DNA of 12,115 bases, taken from NCBI GenBank assembly GCA_022599995.1, contig JAHZLG010000213.1, positions 1 through 12,115 on the forward strand, written 5' to 3'. A program made the translations under genes and the position numbers. This document shows positions 1-6,858 of the stretch, one piece after another. How positions within the stretch are numbered: position 1 is the stretch's first letter; every line of letters begins with the position of its first letter. This DNA comes from Alphaproteobacteria bacterium. Lineage in GTDB: Bacteria > Pseudomonadota > Alphaproteobacteria > CBDBCS01 > JAHZLG01. The notes under the pieces are model-generated. The model was not told where the DNA came from. It saw nothing but the letters and a program-made list of their open reading frames with translations, and ran no database searches.

Positions 1-80
1 AGTGTGACGATGCCCCTTTTCACCTATCTTATCTGCCTCACCTGCATGCTCGTCTTCTCTCGTCTTTTCGCTGTTCCGGT

Positions 81-1397
81 ATGCTTGTGATGACGCGTGA
101 TTTGGCAATCCCCTCTCCTTCAGGCAAATCGTTGGTGACGTACCTTGACTGGAATGCAGGAGCCCCCCTTAGCCGTGCCGCCCGTCGCGCGTGCCTTGAC
201 TACTTGCAGTCCGAAGGAGGCGAGGTCGACGGGCATCCCCTCATTGGCGGGAATCCCTCGTCACTCCATCGGCGGGGGCGTGCCAATCGCGGGAGAATCA
301 ATGCCGTGCGCGAAAAATTGGCGCGCAGGGTCTCCCTCTGCGGCGCGCATCACAGTGAAGGGCACGATCCCGCGAGCTTCTTTCGAACGATCTTCACCTC
401 AGGGGGTACGGAAGCAAATGCGTGGGCAGGAGCATTGGGCTTTCAACGCTCGGAACAATCCCCTGCGTGCCCCGCGCTGCTTCTTCTTGATCCCACGGCG
501 CACCCTTCGTTACTTGCCCTCGCCGAGTCAGCATTGTTGCCGCCGCAGACAACCGTGTCATACCTCCGCGTGCACCCTGAGGGCAATTCACCCGATGCTG
601 GCACCCTCGACTTAGACTTTCTCGAGACACGCCTTAAATCGTGGCACGACGCCCTCCCCCCTTCTGCTGGTGCGCAAGGGGGGCAATCGGCCGCGCGCAT
701 CGTGGTTGCCTACAGTGCCGTGAACAGTGAGACAGGGGTGATGCAACCCATGCAGGAGGTGTACGCGATTGCCTCGGCGCAAGGGGCCGTCGTTTTTGCT
801 GACTGCGCGCAATTGCTGGGACGTATTCCTTCTTGCTCTTCGTTGCATGCCGATATCGTGTCTTGCTCGTCGCACAAATTTGGCGGGCTTCCCGGCGTCG
901 GTGCAGTCCATTGGTTGCCCCACGTGACCGCCTCCTCGGCTCCGTCCCTCTTGAAGGGAGGAAAACAGGAATTTCATCTGCGTGCCGGCACAGAAAATGT
1001 CTTGGGCATCGTGGCGTTAGGGGCTGCCCTCGACGACTGTCCCACCGCGGACGACATTGCCTCTTTCGTGCAGCGGCGGCAGGTTTTCGAAAGCAAATTG
1101 ACAGAACTCCAACCGACCGCACAGATTGTTTGCTCGCAGGCTCTGCGGGTCTATAACACGACAGCAGTGATTCTTCCCGGCCACCCTTCGGCATCGTCGC
1201 TGGTGCGCTTTGATCTCGAAGGCATTTGTGTCAGTGCGGGCTCGGCGTGTTCGTCGGGGGCATTGACCCAAAGCCACGTCCTTGCGGCGTTGGCAATCGA
1301 TCCTGACCTGGCGGCCTGTGTCATTCGTATTAGCTGGGGGGTGACGACAACCGACGACCACTTTGACCGTTTCCTCGCCGTATGGGCGACCCTCTGA
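81..1397 (+). CDS. NifS-like cysteine desulfurase (first copy)
   Basis: Pyridoxal-phosphate enzyme of aminotransferase class V, expected to take sulfur from L-cysteine, leaving alanine and an enzyme persulfide for Fe-S cluster or other sulfur transfer in the cytoplasm. Family marks are all visible in the 438-residue product: the N-terminal strand YLDWNAGAPL (21-30), NPSSLHRRG near 58-66, FTSGGTEAN (105-113), His141 at the cofactor-stacking position, NSETGV (215-220), Asp241 and Gln244, the PLP lysine K266 in SSHKFGG, RAGTEN (301-306), and the mobile-loop catalytic Cys390 in SAGSACSSG. It is rich in cysteine (11 by my count) and somewhat longer than the usual 370-400 residues, with extra sequence around 85-100 and 120-135. 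The start is either ATG 81 or ATG 90; no Shine-Dalgarno is visible, and this frame stays open to the window edge without another standard start. The second desulfurase begins 53 bases downstream. The family is certain; the sulfur acceptor is unknown. Confidence 0.93.
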   Translation: MLVMTRDLAIPSPSGKSLVTYLDWNAGAPLSRAARRACLDYLQSEGGEVDGHPLIGGNPSSLHRRGRANRGRINAVREKLARRVSLCGAHHSEGHDPASFFRTIFTSGGTEANAWAGALGFQRSEQSPACPALLLLDPTAHPSLLALAESALLPPQTTVSYLRVHPEGNSPDAGTLDLDFLETRLKSWHDALPPSAGAQGGQSAARIVVAYSAVNSETGVMQPMQEVYAIASAQGAVVFADCAQLLGRIPSCSSLHADIVSCSSHKFGGLPGVGAVHWLPHVTASSAPSLLKGGKQEFHLRAGTENVLGIVALGAALDDCPTADDIASFVQRRQVFESKLTELQPTAQIVCSQALRVYNTTAVILPGHPSASSLVRFDLEGICVSAGSACSSGALTQSHVLAALAIDPDLAACVIRISWGVTTTDDHFDRFLAVWATL

Positions 1398-1450
1398 CCC
1401 GCTTAATGACAACAACCTCTGATCCCTTTGCGCTCACGTAACCAGCATCT

Positions 1451-2677
1451 ATGGACACGACACGCCCGCTTTACTTCGACTATCAAAGCTCGACCCCCTG
1501 CCACCCTGAAGTGGTCGATGCCATGCTTCCTTGGTTTCGCGGCTCGATCTTGGACAAGCTCCCTGCCGCAGATGAGAGCGATGCGCCCCACCTCGCCTCG
1601 TGGGCTAATCCGCACAACACGCTTCATGCAGCCGGGCGTCGGGCTGCGCAAGCCATCGAGGACGCCCGCGAAGAATTAGGGAGGGCACTGAACGCCCCAG
1701 CATCCTGCTTCACCTTTACCGGCAGTGCCACCGAGGGCAATAACCATGTTATTTTGGGCGCGATGCATGCTTCGCGGGCGGATTCACCGTTGCGCGGCAT
1801 CATCACCAGCGCGATCGAACACCCCTCAGTGCTCCAACCGGCCTTGGTTTTACAGCAATTGGGCTTTCCCGTTCGGTTGCTCGAAACCGGGCCGGCGGGA
1901 CTGATCACCGAAGAGGCCCTTGCCGCCAGTATCGATGCGAGCACGGCACTCGTGAGCCTGATGCTCGTCAACAGCGAAATTGGCACCATTAGCAACATCA
2001 AGCGTCTTGCGGCCCTCTGCCGCGCCCGTGGAATTCTCTTTCATTCGGATATATCCCAAGCTGTTGGCAAAATCCCTGTCGACCTGCGTGCCCTTGGGGT
2101 CGACTTTGCAACCCTCTCGGCGCACAAATTCTATGGGCCGAAGGCCATCGGCGCGCTATACGTCCGAAAAGGCTTGCGTGCCAAAATGAAGCCCTTTCTC
2201 TTCGGGGGTGGGCAAGAGGGCGGGTTGCGCAGCGGCACGCTTTCTCCGGCTTTGTGTGTGGGCCTGGGGACTGCTGCCCGCCTCACCCGACAGCTCGACT
2301 TGGTTGCTGAAAATAGGCGGCAAAAAGACCTTTCCGCCCAGCTTCAAGCAGGGTTGCGCGCCCATGCGATCCCCTTTGAGATCAACGGTGATCCGACGAC
2401 CCGGATTGGTGGCAATGTTAGTATTACCTTCACCAACACTGATGCCGATGCCTTCACCGCGACACTGGTGGACTTCCCTCATGTCGCATTCTCGCTTGCC
2501 TCGGCCTGCGCCGCGGACAAACGCACTGCATCGCACGTCCTCACGGCCATCGGTCGTTCTCCTGTCGCACGCGAAACTACCGTCCGAGTGAGTATGGGAC
2601 GCGGGACGAATGAAGCGCACGTGACCGATTTGATCGCGTGTTTTCAACAACTCCACCGCGTCGCGTCGCTGGCTTGA
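1451..2677 (+). CDS. iscS: Cysteine desulfurase, IscS/NifS type (second copy)
   Basis: Second PLP-dependent cysteine desulfurase, 408 residues, expected to supply persulfide sulfur for Fe-S cluster assembly. Visible marks: N-terminal YFDYQSSTP (8-16), NPHNTLHAAGRRA (53-65), FTGSATEGNN (89-98), His124 in AIEHPSV, NSEIGTI (174-180), HSDISQAVGKIPVDL (198-212), the PLP lysine K226 in SAHKFYGPK, the GGGQEGGLRSGT stretch (252-263), and catalytic Cys353. The Cys loop reads SLASACAADKR rather than the usual SSGSACTSAS. The product ends soon after VRVSMGRGTNE and lacks the roughly 20-residue tail of E. coli IscS. The start is well fixed because an in-frame TAA lies at 1439-1441; no Shine-Dalgarno precedes it. 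It lies between the first desulfurase and a ferredoxin, so co-transcription is likely. The symbol follows the IscS-like core; NifS-like naming would be equally fair. Confidence 0.93.
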   Translation: MDTTRPLYFDYQSSTPCHPEVVDAMLPWFRGSILDKLPAADESDAPHLASWANPHNTLHAAGRRAAQAIEDAREELGRALNAPASCFTFTGSATEGNNHVILGAMHASRADSPLRGIITSAIEHPSVLQPALVLQQLGFPVRLLETGPAGLITEEALAASIDASTALVSLMLVNSEIGTISNIKRLAALCRARGILFHSDISQAVGKIPVDLRALGVDFATLSAHKFYGPKAIGALYVRKGLRAKMKPFLFGGGQEGGLRSGTLSPALCVGLGTAARLTRQLDLVAENRRQKDLSAQLQAGLRAHAIPFEINGDPTTRIGGNVSITFTNTDADAFTATLVDFPHVAFSLASACAADKRTASHVLTAIGRSPVARETTVRVSMGRGTNEAHVTDLIACFQQLHRVASLA

Positions 2678-2704
2678 TATGGGCTTCTGCAGGGGCTAGG
2701 CATT

Positions 2705-2734
2705 GTCACCGTCACCACCGCGGTCACCGTCGCC
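2705..2734. repeat. GTCACC short repeats between iscS and fdx
   Basis: GTCACC occurs at 2705, 2711 and 2723, followed by GTCGCC at 2729, forming two 12-base halves 18 bases apart around ACCGCG. It sits about 30 bases after the iscS stop in the 197-base gap before fdx. A small inverted repeat, TTGTC-TTTCT-GACAA, follows at 2756-2770. No gene is supported in the gap. Confidence 0.5.
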
Positions 2735-2874
2735 ATCGAGGGTAGCGGTTTCATATTGTCTTTCTGACAAACGGCCAGTACGGTCTAGCGTCTTGCTGTG
2801 CACGCCGACCTCGCCAGCATCTAAGCTGCTGTCAGCTGTCCTTGCTCTTGTCTGTCTTTTTCTCCATCACTGCC

Positions 2875-3186
2875 ATGCCTACAATAACTGTTGTCGATCG
2901 TGAGGGTTCCTCGCGCGAAATTACCGTCTCGCTCGGGCAGTCGTTGCTTGAGATCGCCCAAGAGCACAACGTCGACATCGAAGGCATCTGTGAAGGCTCC
3001 ATGGCCTGTGCCACCTGTCACGTTATCGTTGAACCTGATTGGTATGCCAAGCTGCCCGGTGCCTCCGAGGACGAACTCGACATGCTCGAGTTGGCATTCG
3101 ATCTGACCGAGACCTCGAGGCTGGGCTGCCAATTGCGAATCACCGAGGAGCTTGATGGGTTGAAGGTGACCCTTGGTGCGGTCTGA
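2875..3186 (+). CDS. fdx: 2Fe-2S ferredoxin, Isc/adrenodoxin type
   Basis: A 103-residue electron carrier of the adrenodoxin/Isc ferredoxin family, thought to donate electrons during Fe-S cluster assembly in the cytoplasm. Ligand cysteines are Cys39, Cys45, Cys48 and Cys85, in the spacing C-x5-C-x2-C-x36-C; the stretch CEGSMACATCHVIV (39-52) and the acidic DELDMLELA region (66-74) are typical of the family. ATG 2875 is preferred because the product then begins MPTITVVDREG, as family members do; an upstream in-frame TTG at 2842 would add 11 hydrophobic residues that do not fit. No Shine-Dalgarno is seen; the leader is a pyrimidine run. It follows the two desulfurases after a 197-base gap and converges with fliR. 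Confidence 0.95.
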   Translation: MPTITVVDREGSSREITVSLGQSLLEIAQEHNVDIEGICEGSMACATCHVIVEPDWYAKLPGASEDELDMLELAFDLTETSRLGCQLRITEELDGLKVTLGAV

Positions 3187-3202
3187 TTCCTGACATACTT
3201 GC

Positions 3203-3222
3203 CGTCACATCGGGGCGTGACG
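3203..3222. terminator. Weak inverted repeat between converging fdx and fliR
   Basis: CGTCAC (3203-3208) and GTGACG (3217-3222) form a 6-base stem with an 8-base loop in the 49-base gap where fdx and fliR converge. The position suits a shared terminator, but there is no U run on either side. Confidence 0.25.
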
Positions 3223-3235
3223 TGGCTACCCGTGC

Positions 3236-3994
3236 TTAGGGCAAAAAGTAATGAATCACCTCGTCGTAGTAGCCAAGAAACACCGAGAGAATGATCGACA
3301 ACGTGGCAATCAACAGATAGAAACCCAATATCACTTGTAGCGGCAGGGCCACGAAAAACACCTGCACCTGCGGGGCAATCTTCGCCATCACCCCGAGTAT
3401 CCAGTAAAACGCAATGCTCCCGATGACAAAAGGTGCGGACATTTGCAGCCCGATCTCGAAACTCTTGCTGGCGGCGCGGGCGATGAAATTCGCCATATCG
3501 CCCGGAGGTGGAAAGGCATAAGGGGGGAAGGCGTCATAGCTATGCCGTATGACCAAGAACAAAAAGTGATGCAGGTTGGTGGCGAAGATCAGCGTGGTGC
3601 CGACCAACGTAATGAAGATGGAAGGCAAGAGGCTTTGGGCATTCTGGAGCGGATTAAGCAACTGGGCATTCGATAATCCAATCCCATAGGCGATCATGGC
3701 ACCTGCATAGGTGAGCGCACCAAGGGCAAAGCGAAAGCTCGTGCCAATCAGCAGGCCAATGACGAATTCGGACAGGATGAGCAGGAACACTTCATCAAGA
3801 CTGCCGCGTGCTGGGAACAAATAGGGTCCCAGCAACCGATACATCAGGGCGGTTACCATCAAGGCAAACACAAGTCGGATGCGCGGCGAGACCCACGTCT
3901 GACTGATATTCGGAAACAGCATGATCATGGTGCCGATCCGAACGAAGCACATCAAAAAGAGATACGTCTCCTGGGGCCAGAATTGGTGGAGCAC
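3236..3994 (-). CDS. fliR: Flagellar export gate protein FliR
   Basis: Integral membrane component of the flagellar type III export gate, which with FliP and FliQ forms the entry channel for axial proteins at the base of the hook-basal body. The 252-residue product matches the usual FliR length and is made of hydrophobic segments: roughly 10-30, 40-58, 68-90, 95-112, 120-150, 175-200 and 210-245. The N-terminal region with FVRIGTMIMLFPNI and the ISQTWVSPRIRL stretch is characteristic of FliR. Translation starts at GTG 3992-3994, 11 bases after the fliQ stop, so the two are probably translated from one transcript. In many bacteria flhB follows fliR; here the next gene is a converging ferredoxin. 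The related type III secretion protein SctT is the only real alternative and is less likely beside this fliQ. Confidence 0.92.
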   Translation of the reverse strand: MLHQFWPQETYLFLMCFVRIGTMIMLFPNISQTWVSPRIRLVFALMVTALMYRLLGPYLFPARGSLDEVFLLILSEFVIGLLIGTSFRFALGALTYAGAMIAYGIGLSNAQLLNPLQNAQSLLPSIFITLVGTTLIFATNLHHFLFLVIRHSYDAFPPYAFPPPGDMANFIARAASKSFEIGLQMSAPFVIGSIAFYWILGVMAKIAPQVQVFFVALPLQVILGFYLLIATLSIILSVFLGYYDEVIHYFLP

Positions 3995-4005
3995 GGTGTT
4001 TGCTT

Positions 4006-4272
4006 TCAGCCAAAGGCAATTATCTTGTCAACGATACTCAGCATGTACTCGTTGAGGCTCCGTCCCATGAATGGCAAAAACACGATCATGAAGATGATGA
4101 CAAAGATGATCTTTGGCACGAAAGTCAGGGTGACTTCCTGTATCTGCGTGAGGGACTGAAAGAGAGAGATAATCAGACCAACAATCAGGCTAACGAGCAT
4201 CAACGGCAGGGAAACAATCAGCATGACCCACAAGCTTTCGCGTGCAAAATCCATAATGTCGGCGGGGGTCAT
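4006..4272 (-). CDS. fliQ: Flagellar export gate protein FliQ
   Basis: Small membrane protein of the flagellar type III export gate, present in several copies around FliP and FliR. The 88-residue product has the family's two transmembrane hairpin segments (about 15-38 and 52-72), with the conserved linking stretch SLFQSLTQIQEVTLTFVPK (36-54). Length and motif are those of a complete FliQ. It starts at ATG 4270-4272 with only a weak purine stretch upstream (GAAAGA). fliR follows 11 bases after its stop. Upstream is a 129-base gap to the end of glpX that carries a 10-base triplicate repeat; no other flagellar gene is within the window. Confidence 0.95.
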   Translation of the reverse strand: MTPADIMDFARESLWVMLIVSLPLMLVSLIVGLIISLFQSLTQIQEVTLTFVPKIIFVIIFMIVFLPFMGRSLNEYMLSIVDKIIAFG

Positions 4273-4352
4273 TGCGGCTGTCTTTCGATCAATCGTGCGG
4301 GGTCGGGCAGGGAGTGGTTTCGACGGGTAGCGCCCTGCGCATTACCTAGTTT

Positions 4353-4382
4353 CGGGACAAAGCGGGATAAAGCGGGACAAAT
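4353..4382. repeat. Three tandem copies of a 10-base repeat upstream of fliQ
   Basis: CGGGACAAAG, CGGGATAAAG and CGGGACAAAT follow one another without gaps, at 4353, 4363 and 4373. They lie in the 129-base gap between the glpX stop and the fliQ start. The last copy runs into the palindrome ACAAATTTGT (4377-4386). One helical turn of spacing would suit a protein-binding site, but chance slippage is also possible. Confidence 0.7.
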
Positions 4383-4401
4383 TTGTTCGTCCTTAGCTCC
4401 C

Positions 4402-5409
4402 TCAGCTTATTTCGGGGAAGGGTTTGCGTCTGATATTATGCTCGCCGGCAAGGAAGCGCACTGTCCCTGTATGCGACCGCATGGCAACAGAGAAGGTCCT
4501 GATCATGGACTCATCCTCGTGCACGCCCCTCAGGATGGGGCCATCGGTAACCCCTGTTGCCGTGAAGGTTGTTTTGCCGCGTGCCAAATCGGGAAGGGAG
4601 TAGAGCCGGTCGAGGTCGTCGATCCCCGAATTTCGGGCCCGGCGCACATCGTCTTCGTTGCTGAAAAGAAGTTGCCCCTCGATGACCCCGCCAAGGCAAT
4701 TCACCGCCGCAGCGGCAAGCACGCCCTCGGGAGCCCCGCCTGTGCCGATGTAACAGTCGATGGGATTCGAAGGGGAGACAGCAGCAATTACTGCGGTGAT
4801 GTCACCATCTGGAATGAGGGTTACCCGGCAGTTGTTTTCGCGTGCGGTGGCGATTATCTCGGCGTGACGTGGTCGGTCGAGCACACAGAGATGGATCATG
4901 TCGACCGGCTTGCCCAACCCCTTGGCGAGGCGTTGCAGGTTATCTCCGGTGGCGTTGCGCACGGACACGCCTTCGATCGCCCGTCCGTCGGGCGTCCGAT
5001 AGGCAATTTTTTTCATGTACACGTCTGGGGCGTGCAAGAACCCTCCGTGCTCGGCGAAGGCGATCACTGCCATCGACCCCGATGCATTGTTCGCCGCGAG
5101 CTGGGTGCCCTCGAGCGGATCAACCGCGATGTCAACACTTTCGCCTCCACACCCCACGCGCTCCCCCACGTAGAGCATGGGAGCGTTGTCGCGCTCGCCC
5201 TCACCAATGACAACGGTGCCATCAATGGTCAGGTTGTTGAGCACACGCCGCATCGCAGCCACCGCGGCGCGATCGGCAGCCATTTGATCGCCCTTGCCGA
5301 CCCAAGGCCAACAGTTGATGGCGGCCGCCTCACTGATGCGCACAGCCTCTAAGCTGAGATTTCGTTCGAACAACGGATCGATTCTGGACAAATTTCGTGA
5401 CGATTCCAT
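4402..5409 (-). CDS. glpX: Class II fructose-1,6-bisphosphatase GlpX
   Basis: Hydrolyses fructose 1,6-bisphosphate to fructose 6-phosphate, the committed step of gluconeogenesis, as a metal-dependent cytoplasmic enzyme. The 335-residue product contains the GlpX marks in order: INCWPWVGKGDQMAADRAAV (31-50), the metal site GEGERDNAPM (69-78), DPLEGT (97-102), IPDGDI (199-204) and GTGGAPEGVLAAAA (222-235). Length equals that of E. coli GlpX. I chose ATG 5407-5409 rather than the upstream in-frame start near 5481: AAGGAG lies 9 bases before it, the shorter product starts as family members do, and the longer form would overlap the end of hom. It lies 25 bases after hom in the same direction, so the two are likely co-transcribed. 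In alphaproteobacteria some GlpX enzymes also act on sedoheptulose bisphosphate; the sequence does not decide this. Confidence 0.95.
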   Translation of the reverse strand: MESSRNLSRIDPLFERNLSLEAVRISEAAAINCWPWVGKGDQMAADRAAVAAMRRVLNNLTIDGTVVIGEGERDNAPMLYVGERVGCGGESVDIAVDPLEGTQLAANNASGSMAVIAFAEHGGFLHAPDVYMKKIAYRTPDGRAIEGVSVRNATGDNLQRLAKGLGKPVDMIHLCVLDRPRHAEIIATARENNCRVTLIPDGDITAVIAAVSPSNPIDCYIGTGGAPEGVLAAAAVNCLGGVIEGQLLFSNEDDVRRARNSGIDDLDRLYSLPDLARGKTTFTATGVTDGPILRGVHEDESMIRTFSVAMRSHTGTVRFLAGEHNIRRKPFPEIS

Positions 5410-5434
5410 GGCTGTTTTCTCCTTACCACCCAGC

Positions 5435-6730
5435 TTATTCATTTTCGATGATGGGCATGAGTTGCGTCGGTCTGAGGACAAAGTCTAGCCGATCGAGACT
5501 GTTTTTCAGCTCTTTGACTTGCGAGAACCTGGTGGGGTGGGTGACCATGACCAAGGAAACCTTATCGTCGGCGGACTGTCCTTTTTGGAGCACAGAATCG
5601 ACTGAGATTTGATTGTCTCTTAGCAAGGCGGTCACGACCGCAAGCACACCGGGCTTATCCACCACCTCCAATCGAAGATACCACTTCTTGATCCTCGAAT
5701 GCCCATCCTCTTCGGAAGCGTCCTCGGCTTCTTGGCGCGCCGGGAAGAAATTTCGACTCGGGGCACTCAGTGCCGCATCGATAATGTCGGCAATCACGGC
5801 GCTGGCAGTTGGTTCTGCCCCTGCCCCCGGGCCGATGAGGGTGTAGGTTCCTGCCATCTCGGTCGTCACGTGCACCGCATTGAGAACACCATCAACCTTC
5901 GCCAATGGGTTGGTATCCGCAATCATCATCGGCGCAACCTCAACATCAAGCCGGTTGTTCGTCATACTCCCCACGCCGATAAGCTTGATGATATACCCGA
6001 GTTGCTGGGCGACCGTAATATCGATGGCTTGAATATCAGCGATCCCCTTCACGCTCATCTTTGAAATCGGCTTGTTCCATCCAAAAAGAAGTCTTGCGAG
6101 CAGTGCCAATTTGTGCGCGGTGTCGTGGCCTTCCACGTCGGTGGTTGGGTCGGCTTCGGCATAGCCGAGTGCTTGGGCTTCTTCCAGAACGTCTTGATAG
6201 GCACGTCCTTCGCTGGTCATCGCGGTCAGGATATAGTTACACGTCCCGTTTAAAATGCCTTCGACTCGCCGCACATTGTTGATGGCAAGCCCCTCAGTCA
6301 GGGCTTTGATAATGGGGATGCCCCCGGCGACTGCGCCCTCGAACCGAATAGCACACGCATTGGCTTGGGAAAGCTTTTGCAGGGCATCGAAGTGTTTTGC
6401 CAACAACGCCTTGTTTGCCGAGATAAGTTCTTTCCCCGTCGACAGGGCTGCCTCGGCGATTTCTTTGGCGATGCCCTCTTCTCCCCCGACAAGTTCGACA
6501 ACAACATCGCACGGGCACGCACGCGCCATTTCTGCCGCATTCTCCCACCAAGGGAGTGGGTCGAGAAACGGAAAGGCTTGGGCCGCCTTCTCTCGATTGC
6601 GCGCGGACACACCCACAATATCGAGTTCGAGCCCCTGCTTCTTCAGTAGGTCGCGTTGCCGGTGCAATTGATGAATGACCCCCGAACCCACTGTTCCTAG
6701 TCCGGCGATGGCGATGGCGATGCGTTTCAA
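5435..6730 (-). CDS. hom: Homoserine dehydrogenase
   Basis: Reduces aspartate semialdehyde to homoserine with NAD(P)H, the branch leading to threonine and methionine. The 431-residue product has an N-terminal nucleotide-binding fold with GLGTVG (10-15) and ANKALLAKH (105-113), the catalytic domain with EGILNGTCNYIL (157-168) and the GYAEADPT...DVEGHDTAHK stretch (189-207), and a C-terminal ACT domain from about 351 (WYLRLEVVDKPGVLAVV). ACT domains of this enzyme usually mediate feedback inhibition by threonine. The preferred start is TTG 6728-6730, giving LKRIAIAIAGLG after a weak GTGAGAAA purine stretch. The frame is open upstream to an ATG at 6833-6835, but those 35 extra residues (MCCPALPSPP...) look like translated non-coding sequence. 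glpX follows 25 bases downstream; alaC lies 128 bases upstream. Confidence 0.94.
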   Translation of the reverse strand: MKRIAIAIAGLGTVGSGVIHQLHRQRDLLKKQGLELDIVGVSARNREKAAQAFPFLDPLPWWENAAEMARACPCDVVVELVGGEEGIAKEIAEAALSTGKELISANKALLAKHFDALQKLSQANACAIRFEGAVAGGIPIIKALTEGLAINNVRRVEGILNGTCNYILTAMTSEGRAYQDVLEEAQALGYAEADPTTDVEGHDTAHKLALLARLLFGWNKPISKMSVKGIADIQAIDITVAQQLGYIIKLIGVGSMTNNRLDVEVAPMMIADTNPLAKVDGVLNAVHVTTEMAGTYTLIGPGAGAEPTASAVIADIIDAALSAPSRNFFPARQEAEDASEEDGHSRIKKWYLRLEVVDKPGVLAVVTALLRDNQISVDSVLQKGQSADDKVSLVMVTHPTRFSQVKELKNSLDRLDFVLRPTQLMPIIENE

Positions 6731-6858
6731 TGGTTTCTCACGGTTGATGGTTCTGGCTGCTAGGGCAGATTGTGTCTGTCTCTGCGCAGCATTGTGACGA
6801 AGGCGCGGCGGTGATGGCAATGCCGGACAACACACGCCCGGTCATACACATGCTTCCC

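Noticed and set aside
10..90. A short hydrophobic frame from ATG 10 to TGA 88-90, overlapping ATG 90 of the first desulfurase
   Set aside because: It has only 26 codons, no ribosome site and no known family; the pyrimidine-rich leader gives hydrophobic residues by composition alone.
634..1194. A 186-codon minus-strand frame within the first desulfurase gene
   Set aside because: It is a shadow of a clear desulfurase gene and the product is basic and low in structure, without any known motif.
2703..2903. A small gene between iscS and fdx
   Set aside because: The frame starts at TTG, has no ribosome site, is driven by the GTCACC repeats, and runs into fdx in another frame.
4000..5352. A 450-codon open frame on the plus strand across fliQ and glpX
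   Set aside because: It is fully antisense to two well-recognised genes, its product has no recognisable domain, and long antisense frames are expected from the codon bias of this genome.
6731..6835. A 35-residue N-terminal extension of homoserine dehydrogenase to ATG 6835
   Set aside because: The added residues do not resemble the family, and the conserved protein begins at the TTG at 6730, just before the nucleotide-binding motif.
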